Origin: Phycisphaera sp.
GTDB taxonomy: Bacteria; Planctomycetota; Phycisphaerae; Phycisphaerales; Phycisphaeraceae
DNA: 33,100 nt
Assembly (NCBI GenBank): GCA_028285385.1
Contig: JANQPR010000208.1
Span: 1 to 33,100 of the forward strand
Reading direction: 5' to 3'
A program made the translations under genes and the position numbers. Below, piece by piece: positions 1-8,304 of the stretch. Each line of letters begins with the position of its first letter. Position 1 is the stretch's first letter. Below the pieces are notes generated by a model. That model was not told the origin of the DNA. It did not search any database and worked only from the letters and a program-made list of their open reading frames with translations.

Positions 1-187
1 GGACCCGGCGGCGCTGGTTGGCGGCGGCCCGTTCGACGGCACCGTCGACCAGAACGAGCTCGACGGTGTGCTTCAGAACTGGGGGAGCACGTCGTCGCCG
101 GCCTTGGGCGCGGTCACGGTACCCGAACCGGTCTCTGCGGTCGTGCTGGGTAGCGTGATGTTGTGCCTTGGGCGTCGCCGGGTGTGA
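1..187 (+). CDS. C-terminal fragment of a dockerin-like / PEP-CTERM secreted protein (cut by window edge)
   Basis: Only the last 61 codons are present, read in the frame starting at base 2 and ending in TGA at 185-187. The fragment contains the second half of a dockerin-like calcium-binding module ([14 protein letters not shown]). A PEP-CTERM sorting signal follows: the VPEP motif, a hydrophobic stretch ([13 protein letters not shown]) and a terminal RRR cluster. PEP-CTERM proteins are exported, then processed by an exosortase in the cell envelope. The enzymatic or structural part of the protein lies outside the window, so its function cannot be named. The module is the same one found in the beta-helix protein at 1158-3818, in the LEPR-XLL enzyme at 16535-19057, and in the inverted fragment at the right edge. 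Confidence 0.85.
   Translation, partial: DPAALVGGGPFDGTVDQNELDGVLQNWGSTSSPALGAVTVPEPVSAVVLGSVMLCLGRRRV
29..90 (+). repeat. Left copy of a 62-bp inverted repeat pair (dockerin-like coding DNA)
   Basis: Bases 29-90 match the reverse complement of 33032-33093 at 58 of 62 positions by eye, with no gaps. Both copies lie in coding DNA for the same dockerin-like segment directly upstream of a PEP-CTERM tail. Two of the four differences are synonymous third-position changes. The likeliest reading is a pair of paralogous secreted-protein genes flanking the locus, not a mobile-element terminus. Confidence 0.75.
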
Positions 188-199
188 GCCGGCGTTCTT

Positions 200-230
200 C
201 CGCGGCGGCGGCCCGACGGCCGAGCCGCGG
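200..230 (+). terminator. Possible GC-rich stem-loop after the PEP-CTERM gene
   Basis: CCGCGGC at 200-206 can pair with GCCGCGG at 224-230 around a 17-base loop that is itself GC-rich. It lies 13 bases after the stop codon at 187 and before the next start at 301. The run of three T after the stem is too short for a classical intrinsic terminator. In DNA this GC-rich, 7-bp palindromes are common, so this is weak. Confidence 0.25.
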
Positions 231-300
231 TTTCACGGGGTCGGTGGGCCCGGGCCTGTGTTCCGTTTTCTCTCTACCCCGCACGGGTAAGGACACCAGA

Positions 301-1098
301 ATGTCACGCTCCCCACGTTCTTCGGCGTTCACGCTAATCGAGCTGCTCGTCGTAATCAGCATCATCGCGTTGCTGATCGGGATCCTGTTGCCGGCACTCG
401 GCGCAGCTCGTAGCCACGCTAGAACGATGGTCTGTCAGTCGAGCCTCAGACAGTACTATCTCGCGTCCATGGCGTTCGCGAATGACCACGAAGATGCCAT
501 GCCATATCAAGACGCGGCCACGGGGTCGCTTAGCTTTACCGGCCAGTACATTTGGCGTGATTCAATCAACTACTACCTCGGCAGCCCTGAGATTGGCTCG
601 ACCAAGTTTGCGTCACTCCGCTGCTCAGAGTTTGAGGGGAATGCCCCCGGGTATCAGTACAACGCGTTCTTGGGTTCTCACGGGGGAGATGAAGCTGGAT
701 TCATCGGGTATACCGTCGATGGACTGTATCGCGGCCCCCGTATTGCGAACGCACCACTTTTCGTTAACCATCCGAAAGCCCGTGGCGCAACATTCCCGGC
801 CGATGCGTTTGTAACTGTCGGGATGTTCTTCTGTGGCGGCTCGAGCCGGGCAACCTCAACGCCATACACCGATCTCAGCGCGACCGATTTTGCGGGCATT
901 CAGGCGCCTTGGCACGGAAAGCCTGAGATTTCTCGTGGCTTTGAGGCTAGGCATGGCTCGTACACCGGCAACATCATGCGTGTCGACGGTACGTTCCACA
1001 TCCTGAAGGCTCAACCTGACTGGACGTCAGATGATTTCAAGAATCTCGACTGGGGAGGAGAGGTGCCGGTGGACTGGCTTGATCGGCCGGGGCCGTGA
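301..1098 (+). CDS. Prepilin-type N-terminal cleavage/methylation protein
   Basis: A 265-residue protein with a short basic leader (MSRSPRSS) followed by [19 protein letters not shown], the type IV prepilin / type II pseudopilin leader cleaved and methylated by a prepilin peptidase. The Glu of FTLIE is the conserved +5 residue. ATG 301 is chosen because the leader begins there and a TAAGGA Shine-Dalgarno sits 8-9 bases upstream; an upstream ATG at 163 would add an Arg-rich, low-quality extension. Near the C-terminus is an H...DG element ([14 protein letters not shown]), here with 10 rather than the usual 9 residues between His and Asp-Gly. Planctomycetes encode many such pseudopilin-like proteins, generally of unknown role. 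Codon use is visibly less GC-biased than in the gene after it. Confidence 0.88.
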   Translation: MSRSPRSSAFTLIELLVVISIIALLIGILLPALGAARSHARTMVCQSSLRQYYLASMAFANDHEDAMPYQDAATGSLSFTGQYIWRDSINYYLGSPEIGSTKFASLRCSEFEGNAPGYQYNAFLGSHGGDEAGFIGYTVDGLYRGPRIANAPLFVNHPKARGATFPADAFVTVGMFFCGGSSRATSTPYTDLSATDFAGIQAPWHGKPEISRGFEARHGSYTGNIMRVDGTFHILKAQPDWTSDDFKNLDWGGEVPVDWLDRPGP

Positions 1099-1157
1099 GC
1101 TTTTTGCGGGTGTTGGTCGACCGAGCCCGCTCGTTTCTGAAGTGAAAGATACTGGCG

Positions 1158-3818
1158 ATGACAGTTAGCGTGCCGCGGTGTAGTTTGGCCTGGTCGATGA
1201 TCGCATTGATCGGACTGACGGTTTCGACGACCAAGCCCATTCGGGCCGACCTTACGTTCCCGGCCGATGCCGGCGTCGTCGACGTCACCGCGTTCGGCGC
1301 GGTGCCGGGTGACGGGCTCGACGACAGCGCCGCGATCCAGTCGGCGTTGGACGCCAACCCATCGGGCAACACGATCTTCTACTTTCCCGACGGTGTGTAC
1401 GACATCGCCAACACGCTGGCGCCGGCGCGCGACGACGGCGTGACGAAGCGCAATATCTTTCAGGGCCAGAGCGAGGCGGGTGTCGTGCTGCGCGTGCCGG
1501 ACAACAGCGGCTTCGCCGGCGCGGTCATCGACTACAACCAGAACGCCGCGGTCGGCGCGGCGCAGTTCTTCCGGAACGCGGTGCGGGACCTGACCATCGA
1601 CGTCGGCACCGGGAACCCGAACGCCAACGGGCTCCGCTTCAACGCGTCCAACCAGGGCACCGTGCGCAACGTGACCATCCAGGCGGGCAGCGACAATGTC
1701 GGGGACGGGCTGGTGATGGGTGCCGCCGAGCCGGGGCCGCTGCTGATCCAGAACGTCACGATCGACGGCTTTGGGACGGGCCTCCGGACGATCCTGCCCA
1801 CGGCGAGCCAGACGGTCGAGCACCTTACGCTGCGAAACCAACAGAGCTTTGGCTGGGTCAACGACGTCCAGCAGCAGGTTTTTGCCCGCGGCATCGACTA
1901 CGAGGGCGACGGTCTGGCGGTGACGAACCTGGATCAGAGCCGGATGCTCATCGTCGACAGCACCTTCCAGGGCGTGAGCCCGAGCTCGGACGCCGCGATC
2001 TTCAACAACAAACGCCTGTACCTGCGCGACGTGCAGACGCCGGGCTACAACACGGCACTGCAGAACGCGGGCTCGTTTGGGCGGGGCAACGACCGGACCG
2101 GGCCGAGCACGAACGTCATCGAGCACTGGGCCAACGGCGCGTACGCGCCGGAAGGGACAACGCTTCGGCGGGGCGGCGCGTTCGAGCTGTTCGACTCGCC
2201 GGACACGTCGCTTCGGTTGGAGGTGCGCGAACACCCGACCCTCGCGTACGCCCCGCTGACGGAGTGGGACGGGCCGCAGAACCACATAATCGACCTGGGC
2301 AACGGCCAGTTCAGCGGCATCCCCAACGACGGGGTCGACGACACCGCGTCGATCCAGGCCGCGATCGACTCGGGCGCGAGCACGATCTACCTGCCCAACG
2401 GGTTCTGGACCGTCGACGGCGAGGTGGTTGTCCGCAACAACGTCGAACGCGTCATGGGCAGCGAGGCGCGATCGGGCGGCACGGGCGGTTACCGCGTGGT
2501 TGACGGCGCAGCCGACATGGTCTTCTTCGAGCGGATCGAGAGCATCGCGGTCGAGCATGATTCGAGTCGGCCCATCGCGTTTGAGCACTTGTTGGGGCTG
2601 GACTACGAGGTGACGGCCGCGGCGCCGGGCGACGTGTACCTCAACGACGTAGCGGGGACGGCCATGCGGTTTGTCGAAGGGCAGAGCGTGTGGGCCCGTC
2701 AACTCAACATCGAGAGCGCCGCGGACGCGACCGATCCGACCCTGCCCGACGCAAAGATCGTGAATGACGGCGCCGACGTCTGGGTGCTCGGGCTCAAGGT
2801 CGAGGACACGGGCACGTGGGTCCGCACGATCAATGGCGGCAAGACCGAGCTGCTCGGCGGCGTCAAGGTCGGGAGCGGGCCGTCCTTTGGCCCGGAGAAC
2901 GCGTTGTTCGTGACGGAAGAATCCTCGCTGTTCGCGGCGTTGCCCTTGACCGCCGCCGCCGAGGGTTACGAGTACGTCGCCACGGAAGTCCGTGGCGGTG
3001 AGACACGGACCGCGTTGTCGTCGCCGAGCTTCAACCTCAGCGACGTGTACACCGCGTTCGACGCCGACGCGATCCGCCACCGTGAAGTCATCGTCGACAA
3101 CCAGGAGGCCACTGTCGCCGGGGCGTGGACCGCAACGGACTCGTTCCCGGGCGGGTTCCTCGACGAGGACTTCCTCTTTGCCAACGCCGGGCCGGGGAAC
3201 TCCGTGACCTACACGCCCGACCTGCTGGTCGACGGGGAGTACGAGGTGTTTGTCCGATGGGTCACGGACGAGTTCGCCGACCACTTCGGGCATGCGACCA
3301 ACGCGCCCGTTGAAATCGCTTCGCTCGACGGTACTACGACATTGTCGGTCGACCAGACCGCGGGCGGCGGCTACTGGGCGTCGCTGGGGACGTTCGACTT
3401 CAGCGCCGATGACTCGGGCTTCGTCCGCTTCTTGACCGACGGCGCCAACGGCAAAGTAATCGCCGACGCGGTGCGTTTCGTCTTGACGGCGGCGCTGCTC
3501 CCCGGCGACTTCAACGGCAACGGGCAAGTGGAGCAGGGCGACCTTGATCTGGTCCTGCAGAACTGGGGCGTAGACACCGGTAGCGCGGGGGTTCCTGCGG
3601 GTTGGGTACATGATGCGCGAGACCTCGGGGTCGTCGACCAGGACGAGCTGGACCGGGTCCTGCAAAACTGGGGCGGCACGGGATCGCCTGAGTTCGCTCC
3701 TCGTACGGTGCCCGAGCCGGGAGCGGCTGCGCTCCTGTTGTTGCTGGGCGGACTCTCGATGCGACGTAGGCGCTTTTCAGTTCTGGCTGATTCGCGCCGG
3801 CGGGGGCAGAGCGATTAG
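1158..3818 (+). CDS. Secreted twin right-handed beta-helix protein (pectate-lyase-3 / GH55-like) with dockerin-like and PEP-CTERM modules
   Basis: An 886-residue protein. Residues 1-30 form a signal peptide ending near IRA. Two similar beta-helix entry motifs follow: VDVTAFGAVPGDGLDDSAAI (about 41-60) and the matching segment around 375-400 containing GIPNDGVDDTASIQAAI. Both resemble the Pectate_lyase_3 / GH28-related start of a right-handed beta-helix. Tandem copies in one chain are the layout of GH55 exo-beta-1,3-glucanases, but catalytic residues could not be assigned. Residues about 640-775 resemble a golvesin/xanthan-lyase-type C-terminal beta-sandwich. Two dockerin-like segments (GQVEQGDLDLVLQNWG and VVDQDELDRVLQNWG, about 782-840) precede a PEP-CTERM signal (VPEPG at about 851). 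Unusually, 15 residues follow the RRRR cluster. The 3' end overlaps the convergent patatin gene by 42 bases. Glycan lyase or hydrolase activity is inferred. Confidence 0.85.
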   Translation: MTVSVPRCSLAWSMIALIGLTVSTTKPIRADLTFPADAGVVDVTAFGAVPGDGLDDSAAIQSALDANPSGNTIFYFPDGVYDIANTLAPARDDGVTKRNIFQGQSEAGVVLRVPDNSGFAGAVIDYNQNAAVGAAQFFRNAVRDLTIDVGTGNPNANGLRFNASNQGTVRNVTIQAGSDNVGDGLVMGAAEPGPLLIQNVTIDGFGTGLRTILPTASQTVEHLTLRNQQSFGWVNDVQQQVFARGIDYEGDGLAVTNLDQSRMLIVDSTFQGVSPSSDAAIFNNKRLYLRDVQTPGYNTALQNAGSFGRGNDRTGPSTNVIEHWANGAYAPEGTTLRRGGAFELFDSPDTSLRLEVREHPTLAYAPLTEWDGPQNHIIDLGNGQFSGIPNDGVDDTASIQAAIDSGASTIYLPNGFWTVDGEVVVRNNVERVMGSEARSGGTGGYRVVDGAADMVFFERIESIAVEHDSSRPIAFEHLLGLDYEVTAAAPGDVYLNDVAGTAMRFVEGQSVWARQLNIESAADATDPTLPDAKIVNDGADVWVLGLKVEDTGTWVRTINGGKTELLGGVKVGSGPSFGPENALFVTEESSLFAALPLTAAAEGYEYVATEVRGGETRTALSSPSFNLSDVYTAFDADAIRHREVIVDNQEATVAGAWTATDSFPGGFLDEDFLFANAGPGNSVTYTPDLLVDGEYEVFVRWVTDEFADHFGHATNAPVEIASLDGTTTLSVDQTAGGGYWASLGTFDFSADDSGFVRFLTDGANGKVIADAVRFVLTAALLPGDFNGNGQVEQGDLDLVLQNWGVDTGSAGVPAGWVHDARDLGVVDQDELDRVLQNWGGTGSPEFAPRTVPEPGAAALLLLLGGLSMRRRRFSVLADSRRRGQSD

Positions 3819-4871
3819 GTCTGGATCGGCTCCAAGTGTGGCGAGGAGCCGGCTCCCGTAGCGAACCCCTGCGTCGTAGAGCTGTTCGGGGTCGGTCGAG
3901 GTTCGAGCGAGTCCGGGATGGTCCGGGCTCGGCGGCTCCGGGCAAAAAGTGGCGATGCGCACGCCCGGCGACGTGGCGGGTGGGGCCGTGTCTCCGAGGA
4001 CGAGGCTCCGAAAGCGGTGGTCGACCCGGTGGTAGTGTCGCAACAAGCCCCATAGTTCGGACCGCCGGCGGGCGGCGACAACATCGAACGCCAAGGAGGG
4101 CCAGAAGGCGCTAGGCGCGCGGACGTACTGGCGAGGACGCGTCAGCAGCACGAGGACATCGGTAGCGCCACTTCTGATGGCGTCGTAGACGGGGAACGGG
4201 TTGAGCAGGCCGCCGTCCATACACCGGCCCGCCTCGACGAGAGGCACGGTCCGGTTGTAAAGGACGGGAATAGCTGTCGCGGCTTTGAGGATGTCCAGTG
4301 GCGGGCTGGGCGATCGCTGAAGGTCGATAAGCAGCGGCTCGGCGTGCGTGCGATCGATCATCGCGATCAGGCACCGGGTCGCTGCGCGCGTCAACGCATC
4401 GAGGTTCAGCGGCTTCGCGACGGTCACGATGTGGTTGAACACCAAGTCAACATCCAGGATCTTCCAGAAGCGCCACGGTCGGATAAACGTGCTGGTGGCG
4501 AGTTCGTCGTAGTAGATGCTGATGCCCAGGTCGGGTTGACCGGACAGGAAGTACGCGGCATTCATCGCGCCCGCGGACGTCGCAAAGACCTCGTCGAAGG
4601 CTTGCGTCAGCCCCAGCCGCGCCAGCGCGACCGCCCCTGCCCCAGACAGAACCCCACGCATCCCTCCGCCCTCAATGACGAGCGCGACCTTGCGGCCGTC
4701 CGAATGCTGTCCACACCTGTGCCCTGACGCGGCCCGTCGGTGAAGCGTCTCGATCACGCCGGGGGCGTCGTGGCCGTGCAGTTGATCGGCGCGCAGCCGG
4801 AGCGGCTGGCCGGTCCAGCCGTGGGGCTGTGCGTCGGCACACGCGGCGGCGGCGACGCGGGACAGAGTCAC
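3777..4871 (-). CDS. Patatin-like phospholipase coupled to the TIR-STAND gene
   Basis: A 364-residue patatin-family lipid acyl hydrolase. GGGMRG (residues 68-73) is the oxyanion loop, Ser99 in ATSAGAMNA is the expected nucleophile, and Asp219 in MDGG completes the Ser-Asp dyad. The nucleophile elbow reads A-T-S-A-G, so the usual first Gly of GxSxG is Ala. The spacing and flanks (FIRPWRFWKILDVD, then AATAIP) resemble the bacterial YjjU-type branch. GTG 4871 is chosen because it overlaps the stop of the TIR-STAND gene as GTGA, a classic coupling arrangement; GTG 4757 is a possible shorter start. No signal peptide is visible, so it should act from the cytoplasmic side on membrane lipids. Patatins are known effectors in several bacterial immune systems, e.g. 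CapV in CBASS. Linkage to an immune role here is inference. Confidence 0.88.
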   Translation of the reverse strand: MTLSRVAAAACADAQPHGWTGQPLRLRADQLHGHDAPGVIETLHRRAASGHRCGQHSDGRKVALVIEGGGMRGVLSGAGAVALARLGLTQAFDEVFATSAGAMNAAYFLSGQPDLGISIYYDELATSTFIRPWRFWKILDVDLVFNHIVTVAKPLNLDALTRAATRCLIAMIDRTHAEPLLIDLQRSPSPPLDILKAATAIPVLYNRTVPLVEAGRCMDGGLLNPFPVYDAIRSGATDVLVLLTRPRQYVRAPSAFWPSLAFDVVAARRRSELWGLLRHYHRVDHRFRSLVLGDTAPPATSPGVRIATFCPEPPSPDHPGLARTSTDPEQLYDAGVRYGSRLLATLGADPDLIALPPPARISQN

Positions 4872-7800
4872 ATCGCCTCCGAGCGCGGCTCGAGCACCAG
4901 CCCACGACGAAGCACGATGATGCCGAGGCCCAACCCGACAACGGCGAACGAGCCCCCCACGAGTTGGGTCATTCCGTCCGCCACGGACCCGACCCAGACC
5001 CACTCCTGCTTCTTCTGCTCCGCGGCTTCGCTGCCGGGGACCGAGATGGCGGTGACGACGGCGCAAGCGCACGCCAGTGGCAAAGCCGTCGCCCACGCAT
5101 ACCGGGCGACGAGTTGGGTGATCCGCCGGGTCGTGGTGAAGAACACCTTGCGGTTTAGCCCGTCGACCTGGTTGAGGAGCGAGTCCCAGCGTCCCGACGC
5201 CCGCAGCGCGTTGGTCGTGAGGGCCAAGCCAAGACCGAGTGCGGTGCCCTGGATCAGGTGGGCCCAGCCCAATCTGGTTTTGATGAAGAGGTCGTGCATG
5301 AACTCGCCGCCGTACCTGACGGGGCGCACGTGTTCGACGTCTTGACCCAACGCTTTGTCCGCGAAGCCGTCGATCCAGCCCATCGTATTCAGTGAGTTCA
5401 GCGTGTAGACCGACGTTATCAACCCGACAACGATCACACTCGTGACGAGACCACCGATCAAACCGGCCACCAGCGCGCCGGCCGGCCTGATCAGGGAACG
5501 CTTCCCCCGGACCTTCCAAAACACGAGCCGGTGCAAGGCCAGGGCCACGACGATGCCGCCCCCCCAGATCACCCCGGGGACGACGCCCTGGAACATGCCG
5601 ATGCCCGCGCCGGCCTCGGCTTGCACGAGGGCCCAGTTGTAAGTCCCCGTGAAGGCCTTGAACGCGCCCGCGGAGACGGCGCCCAGCACCGCGGCGGGGA
5701 TGAACAGGTAGGGGAGCACCGGCAATGCCGCCAACAGGCGCAACCCCCAGGCCGCGAGCCGGACGCGCACCCGCGACGCGGTCGGCAGCGCGCGATAGGC
5801 GCGTTCAAATCGGGCGATATCGCTCCGTTCCGCCGGCCACACATCGGCCAGCGCCCGCAACAACGGCGCCGGCTTGTACGATGGCCGGACGGTTGGCGGT
5901 GATCCCTCTCCCGGTGACGGATCCGCCGGCGGGGTGTCGGGCTGAAGCAGAAACTCGTAGAGCCCGGCGTGATTGAGGGTGAGCACTCCTTCGGCGGCGG
6001 CACGTCGGACCTTGCGGTTCGGGTCGTGGCACAGGAGCGACGCGACCCGCCGGGCCGCCCGGTCGTCACCGCCCGCCGCATGTATCAGCGAATGCGTCGC
6101 CGAAAGCCGGACCTCGCGTTCGGGCTGGCCCAGCGCGTCGTCGATGACACGCGCATAGACCTCCGGGAAATCGCGCTGGATGCGATCGGTCCAGGCCGGT
6201 ACGTCGATCCGCGTCGCCAGCGCCGCGCGGAACACCAGCTCGGATTCTTCGGCCGACAGCCCCTCCTGTGCCTGGAACGCCGAACAGGCCCTGAGCATGT
6301 CCGCGTGCGGTCGGAAGTAGCCGGTCATGCCGCGTGTGGGCGATTCTTCTCGGATGCGTTCGACGCGTTTCTCGAGGAGTTCCGCGCCGAAGAGCAGCTC
6401 CTGCATCGCCGGATCACGAGCACGATTGACCATCTCCGCGAGCAGGTCGTGGGAGAGCTCCCACCAGCGCTCGCGGTTGACTTGTTCGGGCCTGACCAAG
6501 TGACGCGCGGACAGCTGGTTGATGATCCAGTTGGGCAGCCGGCCTGTCCGCTCTTCGGTTTCCTGGACTTGGCGGCGCGTCCCGTCCGCCGTCACGAACT
6601 TCAAGCAGCCCAGCTTGATCAGGCTCTCCGGGAAGCCGCCCATCCGCGCTGTCTCGGCGCTCCCGGCCACCTTCTGGATCACCTGCTGGTAGTACACGTC
6701 CAGGGCGTTGCGGACGAAATCCTCGAAGCGGCCTCCCGCCAACGAGGCCGCGGCCCGGCTCAAATCCTCGAACCGGATCAACTTCGTCTCCGGGGACAGC
6801 TCGTCCCAGAGTTGACTGCAGACGATCTGCAAATGCACCAGTTCGACAAACTCACCCGGCTTCTCCTGGACGCGCCCGTCGGGCTGCTTGAAACGCACGA
6901 GGTTCAGCTGGTCGATGATCTGTTCGGCCACGCCGGGGGCGTACGCCGCGTACTCTTCGGCCGGCCTGCGGATCACCTCCAGCAGCGCTTCACGCTTCAT
7001 GCGATCGAGCTGGACCCGCAAGGGATTGCTCTGCTCGGGTGCGTCAGCAAACACGAGTTCCGATTCGACCAGGTACTCCTGCCGCATGGCCAACAGCACC
7101 CGCAAGCCCGGGTCTTCCTCGATGGCTTGGTGGAGCTGCGTGGTGAAGCCGACACGGTCCTCAAACCGACCGCGGTGCTGCGTAAAGATCTCTTCGAACT
7201 GATCGAGTATCAACACACGCAGCTTGCCGGGCTCGGGCTTCGGCAATCCACGCAAGCCCTGCGCTAAGGTCAGGTTCATCGTGTCGGGGGTTAGTTCACG
7301 GTCACCCAGCCCATGGAGCACGTTGAACGAGAAGACGTTGTCAATCTTCCCGTGCAGCGGAACGAAGCGATCCGCAAGGGCGCGGCCGATCCGGGCGTCC
7401 CCCCAGACCTGGTGGCCCCCGCTCCGGAGCAACGGCTTGATCCCCGCGGTAAGCAGCGAGCTCTTACCGGCTCCCGACGGAGACGTAAGCAATATGACTC
7501 GCCGGTCTTCCGCATCGACCAGGAGCCGCACAAGTTTGGCCTGTTCGGCGTCTCGTCCGAAGAAGCGCGTCTCCGTCTGTTCCGGGAAAGGCTTGGGCCC
7601 GATGTAGACCTTCACGGCTGGGTCGATGCCGGCGGGCTCGACCTTAGGAGGCGTGGGTACCCCCGACCGGGCCGCGTGTTCTTCCACAATGGCGGGAGCC
7701 AAGTCTTCGCGGACCCGCGCTACCACGCGTTCGACGTATGCGCCACTGAGCTCCGCGTCGGCAACCAGGTACTGTGTACGGTTCAGTGAAAACTTGAGGT

Positions 7801-8209
7801 TCTCGGGGATCAGCAGGTCGCCCAGCAGCACCGGGATGAGCCGTTTCCGCTGGTTCTGCCCCGCGACAATCTCGTTGGCCACGTTGTGCGACGACAGCCC
7901 CTCTTCCGACAGCAGCAGCACCATCACCTTGCAGGCCGCGATGGCCGGCGGGATGAGTCGGGTGAAATCCTCTCCGAGGCCGATCGAATCGGGAGCGAAC
8001 CAAACGTTGAGCCCGGCCTGACGCAGCGCGTGCGCGAGCCTGCTCGCGGCGTCCAGGTTGGCCGTGCTGTAGCTGATAAAGACTTCTTCACCACGGCTCA
8101 AGGACACCGCTTCGCCGCAGCGCGAACACACCGCTGAGGCCGAAGCATCCCAAGGCACGGGCACAATGCTCGCGCAGGTATCACAGAATGCGGGTGCCTC
8201 GAAGCTCAT
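4868..8209 (-). CDS. Zinc-ribbon / TIR / STAND ATPase / HEAT-like / multi-TM protein
   Basis: A 1113-residue multidomain protein. Two CxxC pairs (Cys9/12, Cys28/31) form a small zinc ribbon. Residues about 41-170 are a TIR domain (EEVFISYS start; VMVLLLSEEGL strand), with Glu113 in SSHNVANEIVAG at the position of the NADase catalytic Glu. Residues about 215-600 are a STAND NTPase of the nSTAND1 type: FFGRD, Walker A SPSGAGKSS (Lys249), Walker B LILDQFEEIF (Asp336). Two HEAT-like repeats follow at about 695-748, then about six hydrophobic segments from 820 to 1105. STAND proteins are threat-triggered ATPase switches, and TIR domains commonly degrade NAD or make cyclic-ADP-ribose-type signals. 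The repeats would be the sensing arm, and the C-terminus places the protein in the membrane. It is followed by a coupled patatin gene and preceded, 95 bases upstream, by a DUF3047 gene. The start lacks a strong Shine-Dalgarno. The domain calls are firm; the immune role is inferred. Confidence 0.9.
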   Translation of the reverse strand: MSFEAPAFCDTCASIVPVPWDASASAVCSRCGEAVSLSRGEEVFISYSTANLDAASRLAHALRQAGLNVWFAPDSIGLGEDFTRLIPPAIAACKVMVLLLSEEGLSSHNVANEIVAGQNQRKRLIPVLLGDLLIPENLKFSLNRTQYLVADAELSGAYVERVVARVREDLAPAIVEEHAARSGVPTPPKVEPAGIDPAVKVYIGPKPFPEQTETRFFGRDAEQAKLVRLLVDAEDRRVILLTSPSGAGKSSLLTAGIKPLLRSGGHQVWGDARIGRALADRFVPLHGKIDNVFSFNVLHGLGDRELTPDTMNLTLAQGLRGLPKPEPGKLRVLILDQFEEIFTQHRGRFEDRVGFTTQLHQAIEEDPGLRVLLAMRQEYLVESELVFADAPEQSNPLRVQLDRMKREALLEVIRRPAEEYAAYAPGVAEQIIDQLNLVRFKQPDGRVQEKPGEFVELVHLQIVCSQLWDELSPETKLIRFEDLSRAAASLAGGRFEDFVRNALDVYYQQVIQKVAGSAETARMGGFPESLIKLGCLKFVTADGTRRQVQETEERTGRLPNWIINQLSARHLVRPEQVNRERWWELSHDLLAEMVNRARDPAMQELLFGAELLEKRVERIREESPTRGMTGYFRPHADMLRACSAFQAQEGLSAEESELVFRAALATRIDVPAWTDRIQRDFPEVYARVIDDALGQPEREVRLSATHSLIHAAGGDDRAARRVASLLCHDPNRKVRRAAAEGVLTLNHAGLYEFLLQPDTPPADPSPGEGSPPTVRPSYKPAPLLRALADVWPAERSDIARFERAYRALPTASRVRVRLAAWGLRLLAALPVLPYLFIPAAVLGAVSAGAFKAFTGTYNWALVQAEAGAGIGMFQGVVPGVIWGGGIVVALALHRLVFWKVRGKRSLIRPAGALVAGLIGGLVTSVIVVGLITSVYTLNSLNTMGWIDGFADKALGQDVEHVRPVRYGGEFMHDLFIKTRLGWAHLIQGTALGLGLALTTNALRASGRWDSLLNQVDGLNRKVFFTTTRRITQLVARYAWATALPLACACAVVTAISVPGSEAAEQKKQEWVWVGSVADGMTQLVGGSFAVVGLGLGIIVLRRGLVLEPRSEAM

Positions 8210-8304
8210 TCAAAGGTCCGTCCCGGAGCCCGTCCGGAGAAAGCAAGGTCTTGATTCAACGCCGGTTGCATGATGCCGTCCGATACTCGACGCCGCGAAG
8301 AGGT

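Noticed and set aside
1011..3665. 884-codon open frame on the minus strand
   Set aside because: It is antisense to the beta-helix gene. It is rich in Arg/Val/Asp repeats expected from the complement of GC-rich codons and shows no domain.
4872..5519. Upstream extension of the patatin frame to 5519
   Set aside because: It lies inside the TIR-STAND gene in another frame. The GTGA overlap gives a natural start at 4871.
5969..7267. 432-codon plus-strand open frame inside the TIR-STAND gene
   Set aside because: It is a shadow of the STAND coding strand. The minus frame shows Walker A and B and family motifs, while the plus frame shows none.
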